The notes under the pieces are model-generated. The model searched no databases, was not told where the DNA came from, and saw nothing but the letters and a program-made list of their open reading frames with translations. The translations under genes were made by a program, and so were the position numbers. This document shows positions 1 through 4,680 of a DNA stretch of 6,881 nucleotides, one piece after another (within the stretch, counting starts at the first letter, position 1; each line of letters opens with the position of its first letter). Source of the DNA: an uncultured Eubacteriales bacterium (GTDB lineage: Bacteria; Bacillota; Clostridia; Oscillospirales; Acutalibacteraceae); the NCBI GenBank assembly GCA_948933715.1, contig CAQZPH010000041.1, positions 1 to 6,881 on the forward strand, in the 5' to 3' direction.

Positions 1-1
1 A

Positions 2-424
2 GATACGCCAGAAGGGAAGGTTTTATTAGCAGTTGTAGAATTGTTAGATGATCTTTCAACTACTGTTTCGGGGTTAGAAAATGATTATGATGAGATTGTA
101 GAACAACTAGACGAAGTAGACGAGGATCTCTCTGTTCTTGAAGAAGACTTTTATAATTATGATGAGGATGATAATGTTTTTTATGAAGTAACTTGTCCTA
201 CCTGCAACGAAACAGTTTGCGTATCAGAACCCATTTTGTTAGATGGTAGCATAGAATGCCCAAATTGTGGCGAATTTTTAGAATTTGATTTAGATGAATT
301 ATCTATAGATAGTTCTTGCGGTTGTTTTGATGATTGTAATTGCGAATCTCCTTGTGATTGTAATAACTCCTGCGACTGTGAAGATTCTTGCGATTGCGAG
401 CCTACATGTGATTGTAATCATTAA
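2..424 (+). CDS. CD1247-type acidic zinc-ribbon protein with Cys-x-Cys tail (5' end outside window)
   Basis: The reading frame is open from the first complete codon at position 2, so the true start lies upstream; the TTG at 41 is probably an internal Leu codon. 140 residues are visible. They begin with a helical acidic segment (EGKVLLAVVELLDDL, then heptad-like Glu/Asp/Leu up to about nt 160) that matches what I recall of the CD1247 N-terminal domain family of Clostridia, small proteins of unknown function. Next comes a zinc-ribbon-like pair, CPTC (nt 194-205) and CPNC (nt 257-268), with 17 residues between the two pairs, then an acidic linker. The last 35 residues are six Cys-x-Cys units spaced exactly six residues apart. 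Family members often have acidic tails and a ribbon; the regular Cys tail looks unusual to me. There is no signal peptide or membrane segment in the visible part, so it is probably cytosolic and metal-binding (inference). A strong hairpin follows the stop. Family assignment is fairly sure; function is unknown. Confidence 0.75.
   Translation, partial: DTPEGKVLLAVVELLDDLSTTVSGLENDYDEIVEQLDEVDEDLSVLEEDFYNYDEDDNVFYEVTCPTCNETVCVSEPILLDGSIECPNCGEFLEFDLDELSIDSSCGCFDDCNCESPCDCNNSCDCEDSCDCEPTCDCNH
317..421 (+). repeat. 18-nt periodic coding repeat giving six Cys-x-Cys hexapeptides
   Basis: Six in-frame units of 18 nt (the last one incomplete) encode CGCFDD, CNCESP, CDCNNS, CDCEDS, CDCEPT and CDCNH. 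The two cysteines sit at positions 1 and 3 of every unit. TGC and TGT codons alternate irregularly and the other codons differ between units, so the pattern is kept at protein level more than at DNA level and is not a fresh tandem duplication. Twelve cysteines in 35 residues with acidic or Asn neighbours resemble a metallothionein-like metal-thiolate tail (inference). Confidence 0.85.
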
Positions 425-454
425 TAAGATGTTTTAAGAACCTTTTGTTTTAAG

Positions 455-488
455 ATACCACCAATACCATAAAAAGTATTGGTGGTAT
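455..488 (+). terminator. Hairpin terminator after the CD1247-type gene
   Basis: A perfect 13-bp inverted repeat, ATACCACCAATAC (455-467) and GTATTGGTGGTAT (476-488), encloses an 8-nt loop. It starts 30 nt after the stop codon at 422-424 and is followed by the T-rich run ATTTATTT. It is most simply a Rho-independent terminator for the upstream gene. The T run is interrupted, and the perfect symmetry just before the next gene (ATG at 523) also allows an operator or a bifunctional role. Confidence 0.7.
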
Positions 489-522
489 ATTTATTTAAAA
501 TAATAATATAGGAGGCATTTTT

Positions 523-1251
523 ATGAAGCAACGTATTTTAAATAATAAAATTTTTAAGTATTTATCTGTGTTAACATTTTGGATAGTAGTGTGGCAAGTG
601 ATTTACATAATAATTAAGAACGATAATCTTATAGCATCTCCTTATAGCGTTTTTATGTGCTTTTTACGGTTCATTTTAGACTTTAATTTTTGGAGTACAA
701 TTTGTTCATCAATTATTAGAATCTGTTCAGGTTTTTTTATGGCAGTAGTTTTAGGAACGATTTTTGGGGTTCTTACAGCAAGATTTTATGCTGTGAACTT
801 ATTTTTTAAGCCCATAATATTGATAATTAAATCAATTCCTATAGTATCTTTAATAATTTTAGTGACATCTTTTATAAATTTAATTTTTGTCCCTACATTT
901 ATATCTTTTATTACTGTGTTACCTGTTATTTTTAATAATGTTTATCAAGGAATAACATATAGTAAAAGCAATAGTACCGATTATGGTAAAAATAATTTTT
1001 CTTTTATTTTCCCTTATATCATTTCTGCCATTAGTTCCGGCATTGGTTTTGCGTGGAAATCAGGAATAAGCGCTGAAGTTTTAGTTAAAATTGGTGCATC
1101 GGTGGGAGAAGAAGTTTATAAAGCAAAAGCTAATTTGCTTATAACAGAACTTTTTACGTGGACAGTTGTTATAGTGGTTTTTTGTTTTTTACTGGAAAAA
1201 ATTATAATTCTTTCCTTAAATTTCTTTATTAATCAAAAATATGTTAAATAA
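523..1251 (+). CDS. Orphan ABC-transporter permease, SsuC/TauC-like, with short coupling loop
   Basis: This 242-residue integral membrane protein resembles the BPD_transp_1 permeases of nitrate/sulfonate/taurine-type importers, which form the membrane channel and couple to an ATPase and a lipoprotein receptor. An N-terminal membrane helix (about 15-32) is followed by the family-like segment ASP-YSVF (38-44), further helices at about 66-85, 97-117 and 122-140, the conserved-looking GIGFAWKSGISAEVL (173-187), SVGEEVYKAKA (193-202) and a last helix at about 210-232. Start choice: ATG 523 has GGAGG at 511-515, seven bases upstream. The segment between NVYQG (139-143) and PYIIS (164-168), where the EAA coupling loop should lie, is only 20 residues, about a dozen fewer than I recall for the family, and has no EAA-like motif. 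There is no ATPase or substrate-binding gene beside it, and hairpins lie on both sides. The substrate cannot be told. It may be a decaying remnant or may work with ATPases encoded elsewhere. Confidence 0.8.
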   Translation: MKQRILNNKIFKYLSVLTFWIVVWQVIYIIIKNDNLIASPYSVFMCFLRFILDFNFWSTICSSIIRICSGFFMAVVLGTIFGVLTARFYAVNLFFKPIILIIKSIPIVSLIILVTSFINLIFVPTFISFITVLPVIFNNVYQGITYSKSNSTDYGKNNFSFIFPYIISAISSGIGFAWKSGISAEVLVKIGASVGEEVYKAKANLLITELFTWTVVIVVFCFLLEKIIILSLNFFINQKYVK

Positions 1252-1275
1252 GATTTATATTACTTCCAGATTTGT

Positions 1276-1305
1276 AAAAGGATAACCAAAAAGGTTATCC
1301 TTTTT
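1276..1305 (+). terminator. Rho-independent terminator after the permease
   Basis: A perfect 12-bp inverted repeat, AAAAGGATAACC (1276-1287) and GGTTATCCTTTT (1293-1304), encloses a five-A loop and ends in five T residues (1301-1305). It starts 24 nt after the permease stop. The A run on its left side means it could also act for transcripts coming from the right. It separates the permease from spoIVB. Confidence 0.88.
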
Positions 1306-1391
1306 ATGTTATATTGGTGGCTAAGATTTAACAAAAATAAAAGAGAATTATTGTGGAAAATTATAATTAGTGGATAAATGGAGGTGAAAAT

Positions 1392-2630
1392 ATGAAAAAA
1401 ATTATTAAATTATTGTCTATTATTGTTGCTACAATAATTTGTTTATTATTTACGCTTGGTGCAATAACAGCATCAAGTTTACCTGACAATTATAAAATTA
1501 CATCTACTTGTTCTCCTAAGATAAAAAAGTATCTTTGTTTAGGGGAAACTCCAATTATGTCCTTAAAACACTTCTCACAAGATCATGATAAAGAGGACTT
1601 AAAATATAATACTAATATTTTATTTATGAACATTGTGCCAATAAAAAGAGTTAGCATACAAAAAATTGAAGACGTATATGTTATGCCTGGAGGCCATCCT
1701 TTTGGTATTAAACTTTTTACTAAAGGAGTTATCATTGTAGGGATATCTGATATAAAAACAGATAGCGGTCTTTGCAACCCTGCCAAACAAGCTGGCTTAC
1801 AAAAAGGAGATATTATATTAAGTGTAAATAATAAAGAAATTAGTAGCAATGAAGAACTAATAAAAATAGTAGAACAAAGTAAAGGTGCGGATTTAAAAGC
1901 AGAAGTAGTAAGAAATGGAATAAAATATGAAACTATTATAAAACCTGTTAGAGGCGATTTAAGCGGAACATATAAAGTTGGAATGTGGGTAAGAGACAGC
2001 TCTGCAGGAATTGGAACTATAACCTTTTGGGACAAAAAGACCCACATATTCGGCGGCTTGGGCCACGGAATATGTGATGTAGATACAGGGGATCTTCTTC
2101 CTTTATCTCATGGAGATATAGTAAAAGCCAATATAAATGGAATATCTAAAGGGACAAGGGGAAACCCAGGAGAATTAAAAGGCTATTTCATAGAATCTGA
2201 GCCCGTAGGAAAACTTACAAACAATACTTACAGCGGCGTATATGGAAAATTGGATGGAATGAACTTTGACAAAGAAGCTATTCCTGTTGCAATGAAACAG
2301 CAAGTAAAAACAGGAAAGGCTCAAATATTAACAACGACCTTTGGTACAACTCCAGAATATTATGATATAGATATAACAAGGATAAATTATAATGAAGAGT
2401 CTCCTAGCAAAAATATGATTATTAAAATAACAGACCCGAAACTTCTAAATCAAACAGGGGGAATAATACAAGGAATGAGCGGTAGCCCCATAATTCAAAA
2501 TGGCATGCTAGTGGGGGCGATCACACATGTTTTTGTTAACGATCCGCAAAAAGGATATGCCATTTTCGCAGAAAATATGATTTATATGTTGGAGGAACAA
2601 GGGGACACTGAATATAAAAAAATTTCCTAA
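1392..2630 (+). CDS. spoIVB: SpoIVB serine peptidase (S55 family)
   Basis: 412 residues, close to the usual length. In Bacillus, SpoIVB is made in the forespore, crosses to the intermembrane space and cleaves SpoIVFA, which releases the SpoIVFB protease to activate sigma-K in the mother cell. Clostridial homologues act in forespore-to-mother-cell signalling, though the target can differ. Visible parts: an N-terminal membrane anchor (5-27), a PDZ domain (about 104-185, with GLQKGDIILSVN at 135-146) and the S55 peptidase domain (about 195-400). The likely catalytic triad is His225 in GLGHGI, Asp348 in ITDPK and Ser363 in QGMSGSP; the 15-residue Asp-Ser spacing fits the Bacillus enzyme as I recall it. 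The motif THVFVNDPQKGY (378-389) is also typical. The start ATG has GGAGGTG at 1380-1386, five bases upstream. The gene lies 117 bp before spo0A, the arrangement conserved in Bacillus and Clostridium. In the 86 bp upstream (1306-1391) I see a TATAAT at 1362-1367 but no matching -35 and no clear sigma-F or sigma-G site. The protein looks intact. Confidence 0.96.
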   Translation: MKKIIKLLSIIVATIICLLFTLGAITASSLPDNYKITSTCSPKIKKYLCLGETPIMSLKHFSQDHDKEDLKYNTNILFMNIVPIKRVSIQKIEDVYVMPGGHPFGIKLFTKGVIIVGISDIKTDSGLCNPAKQAGLQKGDIILSVNNKEISSNEELIKIVEQSKGADLKAEVVRNGIKYETIIKPVRGDLSGTYKVGMWVRDSSAGIGTITFWDKKTHIFGGLGHGICDVDTGDLLPLSHGDIVKANINGISKGTRGNPGELKGYFIESEPVGKLTNNTYSGVYGKLDGMNFDKEAIPVAMKQQVKTGKAQILTTTFGTTPEYYDIDITRINYNEESPSKNMIIKITDPKLLNQTGGIIQGMSGSPIIQNGMLVGAITHVFVNDPQKGYAIFAENMIYMLEEQGDTEYKKIS

Positions 2631-2684
2631 GTAAATGTTAAATTTATAATAAGTAACAAATAGAAAAAAGATATTTAGAATCTA

Positions 2685-2713
2685 TTGCCAATTATTCCAT
2701 TTTATGGTAATAT
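2685..2713 (+). promoter_or_regulatory. Sigma-A-type promoter for spo0A
   Basis: TTGCCA (2685-2690) and TAATAT (2708-2713) are separated by exactly 17 bp. Each matches the vegetative consensus at all but one or two bases. Transcription would start near 2720, leaving a leader of about 28 nt that contains the GGAGGAG ribosome binding site (2736-2742). I saw no TTGTCGAA-type 0A box and no good sigma-H site in 2631-2735, nor a terminator after spoIVB, so read-through from spoIVB may also contribute. Confidence 0.65.
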
Positions 2714-2747
2714 AGAGATACGATAAATAATAACTGGAGGAGAAAAT

Positions 2748-3524
2748 ATGGGAAATCATTTAAAATTACTGATCGCAGAAGATTGTGAGGAACTTAATCG
2801 AGATTCAGAAACTATTTTTGAAAAATTTGGATTTGAATGCAAATTTATCAAAAAAGATGGTTTTGAGTTATTAGAATCTACCAAAGAATATCATCCAGAC
2901 GTTGTGTTAATGGATTTATTTATGCCAAGGCTCGATGCAATAGGTGTTATTAAATCTTTTAAAAGCAACGATAAAACACCAATTTTTATAGTTTTGTCCA
3001 GTTTTAATAGTCCAGTTCTTGAAAGAGAAGCAATGTTAGCAGGTGCTGCCTATTTTGTGTTAAAACCTTTTAATGTTAATAATTTAGCAGAAAGAATTGT
3101 TGAATTAGTAGCGTGCTACAATAAAAGAGAGCCCTTCCCTCAGGCTCATATATCTAATAATTATGATATGGGAATAGAATTCAAAGTTACAGAGATACTA
3201 CATCAAATAGGAGTTCCTGCGCACATAAAAGGATATCATTATTTAAGGGACTCAATTGTAATGTCGGTTGAAAACCCAGAAATTATAAACGCTGTAACAA
3301 AGCAACTTTACCCATCTGTTGCTAAAAAGTTTTCTACTACTTCATCAAGAGTAGAAAGAGCAATAAGACATGCGATAGAAGTAGCATGGGATAGAGGAGA
3401 CGTTGATATATTAAATTCGTACTTTGGATATACCATACATAATGGAAGAGGAAAGCCTACCAATAGCGAATTTATTGCAATGATCTCTGATAAATTGCGG
3501 TTACAAATGAGGACTGCTAGTTAA
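2748..3524 (+). CDS. spo0A: Spo0A, sporulation master response regulator
   Basis: 258 residues; the Bacillus protein is 267, the difference being mainly a shorter interdomain linker. Phosphorylated Spo0A dimerises and binds 0A boxes to start sporulation; in Clostridia it is usually phosphorylated directly by orphan kinases. The receiver domain (about 4-122) has the acidic pair Glu11-Asp12, the phospho-acceptor Asp56 in LMDLFMP, Ser84 in place of the usual Thr, and Lys106 in LKPF. The Spo0A_C DNA-binding domain (about 143-258) contains GVPAHIKGYHYLRDSI (155-170), the recognition-helix signature SRVERAIRHAIEVAW (200-214) and KPTNSEFIAMISDKLRL (236-252). Both domains are complete. Small departures are RLDA (61-64) where HLDG is usual, and TTSSR (197-201). 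The ATG is fixed by GGAGGAG five bases upstream (2736-2742). It follows spoIVB, and its stop codon touches the stop of the opposite-strand DUF4363 gene. Confidence 0.98.
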   Translation: MGNHLKLLIAEDCEELNRDSETIFEKFGFECKFIKKDGFELLESTKEYHPDVVLMDLFMPRLDAIGVIKSFKSNDKTPIFIVLSSFNSPVLEREAMLAGAAYFVLKPFNVNNLAERIVELVACYNKREPFPQAHISNNYDMGIEFKVTEILHQIGVPAHIKGYHYLRDSIVMSVENPEIINAVTKQLYPSVAKKFSTTSSRVERAIRHAIEVAWDRGDVDILNSYFGYTIHNGRGKPTNSEFIAMISDKLRLQMRTAS

Positions 3525-3905
3525 TTAAAATATGTTTTGTATTAAGGGCAATTCAGTATCTCTCAAATGGTTTAGCTGAGATTTAGCTATTTCGCTATAT
3601 ACATAGAAATCTTCAATTTGGTCGTTAGATATGTTAGTTTTCATGCTTAAAATAGATTGATCTATTTCTTCAAGTCTACTGTGATTAATAAATGTAGACA
3701 TAAATATTTGTTCCTTTTGCCATCTTTCACTTATATTACTGCTTAGCTGCATAGCTGTTTCTGTGTTTTCATCAATAGTCTCCTGTACAGCGTTTTCTAT
3801 CTCCTGCATAAAAGAATACACTGTATTATTGAGAAAAACAGTTTCAGCAATACAAATAGTTAGAGTAACTACAAATAAACCTAATGTAAATATTAACCGT
3901 TTCAT
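3525..3905 (-). CDS. DUF4363 family protein, partner of the DUF421 protein
   Basis: 126 residues. One N-terminal hydrophobic segment (about 4-22, after MKR) is either a membrane anchor or an uncleaved signal. The rest is hydrophilic, rich in Glu, Gln and Ser, and predicted by eye to be mostly long helices, with WQKEQIFMSTFINHSRLEEID in the middle. This matches DUF4363 as I recall it, a family of unknown function commonly found beside DUF421 genes in Clostridia. Its ATG (3903-3905) overlaps the DUF421 stop codon in an ATGA arrangement, with GAGGA at 3912-3916, so translation is probably coupled and the two proteins may form a complex (inference). The protein would face outside the membrane; in a forespore that means the intermembrane space. 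No terminator is visible after it, because its stop codon abuts that of spo0A. Confidence 0.8.
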   Translation of the reverse strand: MKRLIFTLGLFVVTLTICIAETVFLNNTVYSFMQEIENAVQETIDENTETAMQLSSNISERWQKEQIFMSTFINHSRLEEIDQSILSMKTNISNDQIEDFYVYSEIAKSQLNHLRDTELPLIQNIF

Positions 3906-4579
3906 TTCAAATCCTCTTTTTTAATAATATTAAAGTTTTTATTTTTATCAGCAGTCATGATAAAAATGTCTTCTATATTTATATTTTTTTCTTTTAAAAT
4001 GTTTTTTAACCAACTCTCTGATAAATTACATAAAGAAAGAGAAAAATCAGAAATCTCCCCATCGCTAATTACAACAGTTTCAAGACCGTTATCGGGGACA
4101 TTTAAGCCAAGCATACCAGCATCAACTTGCTGTTTGCTTGGTTTTTTCATTATGCTCATTTTTCCGTTGGTTTCAACAATAGCAAAAGCTACATCCTCAA
4201 TATTAAAAGCATCTAATTGGCGCAATTGCTCAGAAAGATCTTCGGTGCTCATTCTTAAGTCTTTCATTGCTTTTTGATCTATTTTACCATCGTTTATTAT
4301 TATAACCGGTCTGCCACAGATAAATTTACGAAACTTACCGTTTTTAAGCATTAAAGCGGACAATACAATTTCGCAAACGACAAGTATAATAATAGGTATT
4401 AATCCTGTAAATATTGGCATACCAGAGTCTTGCATGGGAATAGATGCGATGTCTGAAATAAGGAGAGTTACAACTAGTTCAGATGTTTGGAGTTCGCTAA
4501 TTTGTCTTTTTCCCATTAAGCGAATTGCTAAAATAACTACTACGTATAAAAGAATTGTTCTTACTAACGAAACTATCAT
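3902..4579 (-). CDS. DUF421 (YetF-like) membrane protein
   Basis: 225 residues. The N-terminal part has three hydrophobic segments (about 4-21, 34-49, 57-77) separated by the DUF421 hallmark GKRQISELQTSELVVTLLIS (23-42). The C-terminal soluble part has GRPVIIINDGKI (89-100), LRQLDAFNIEDVAFAIVETN (119-138) and GKMSIMKKP (139-147), all typical. In Bacillus, the DUF421 proteins YetF and YdfS and the mobile-element protein 2Duf sit in the spore inner membrane and affect wet-heat and oxidant resistance; the biochemical role is unknown. Here the gene heads an operon with a DUF4363 gene, overlapping it by 4 nt, and lies among spore genes. The start ATG is preceded by GGTGA at 4586-4590. The C-terminal stretch after about residue 150 (GLNVPDNGLETVVISDGEIS onward) fits the clostridial version of the family. 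A spore role is inferred from context. Confidence 0.9.
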   Translation of the reverse strand: MIVSLVRTILLYVVVILAIRLMGKRQISELQTSELVVTLLISDIASIPMQDSGMPIFTGLIPIIILVVCEIVLSALMLKNGKFRKFICGRPVIIINDGKIDQKAMKDLRMSTEDLSEQLRQLDAFNIEDVAFAIVETNGKMSIMKKPSKQQVDAGMLGLNVPDNGLETVVISDGEISDFSLSLCNLSESWLKNILKEKNINIEDIFIMTADKNKNFNIIKKEDLK

Positions 4580-4595
4580 AATTCATCACCGGTTT

Positions 4596-4624
4596 TATTT
4601 TGTTCTAAATTTATAGAAATATAC
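4596..4624 (-). promoter_or_regulatory. Possible forespore (sigma-G-like) promoter for the DUF421 operon
   Basis: Read on the minus strand, GTATA (4624-4620) is followed after 17 bp by CAAAATA (4602-4596), which differs by one base from the sigma-G -10 pattern CATAMTA. The -35 is one arm of the 16-bp palindrome. The caveat is that the expected start near 4589 would fall on the GGTGA ribosome binding site (4586-4590), giving a very short leader, so this is a weak prediction from an AT-rich region. Confidence 0.3.
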
Positions 4625-4635
4625 AAGCTTGTATA
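4620..4635. promoter_or_regulatory. Perfect 16-bp palindrome between divergent spore operons
   Basis: TATACAAGCTTGTATA is a perfect palindrome without a spacer. It lies 40 bp from the DUF421 start and 45 bp from the gerA-type start, in the only shared upstream region (4580-4680). A protein homodimer could bind it, and it also places a GTATA, the -35 pattern of sigma-F/sigma-G promoters, on each strand. The symmetry is seen directly; the regulatory role is inferred. Confidence 0.5.
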
Positions 4636-4660
4636 AAATGTGGTAAATAAGTAAATCATT
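4631..4660 (+). promoter_or_regulatory. Possible forespore (sigma-F-like) promoter for the germinant receptor operon
   Basis: GTATA (4631-4635) is followed after 15 bp by GTAAATCATT (4651-4660), which fits the sigma-F -10 pattern GGHRANMHTW at nine of ten positions. Germinant receptor operons in Bacillus are transcribed in the forespore by sigma-G, whose sites overlap those of sigma-F. The start would be near 4667, at the edge of the AGGAG ribosome binding site (4666-4670), so the leader would be unusually short; this lowers confidence. Confidence 0.33.
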
Positions 4661-4680
4661 AACTTAGGAGATGAATATAG

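Noticed and set aside
41..43. TTG as the start codon of the CD1247-type gene
   Set aside because: The frame is open and family-like (EGKVLLAVVELL) right back to position 2 and there is no Shine-Dalgarno sequence before 41, so the gene starts upstream of the window.
1306..1391. Sigma-F or sigma-G promoter before spoIVB
   Set aside because: GGAAAATTAT and TATAAT (1362-1367) are present, but neither has a matching -35 at a sensible distance; expected in such AT-rich sequence by chance.
1583..2047. 154-codon open frame on the minus strand
   Set aside because: It lies wholly inside spoIVB on the opposite strand, has no convincing family features, and its hydrophobic residues are the complement of spoIVB codons.
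2631..2747. 0A box or sigma-H promoter before spo0A
   Set aside because: No TTGTCGAA-like site and no AGGAWWT/GAAT pair with correct spacing was found; only the sigma-A-type promoter stands out.
3561..3581. TCTCA/TGAGA hairpin downstream of spo0A as its terminator
   Set aside because: The stem is only 5 bp with an 11-nt loop and no U run; too weak to call.
3957..4277. 106-codon open frame on the plus strand
   Set aside because: It is antisense inside the DUF421 gene, whose family motifs are clear; no ribosome binding site or recognisable domain.
4434..4616. 60-codon open frame on the plus strand
   Set aside because: It is antisense to the DUF421 5' region and runs into the divergent promoter region; no family features.
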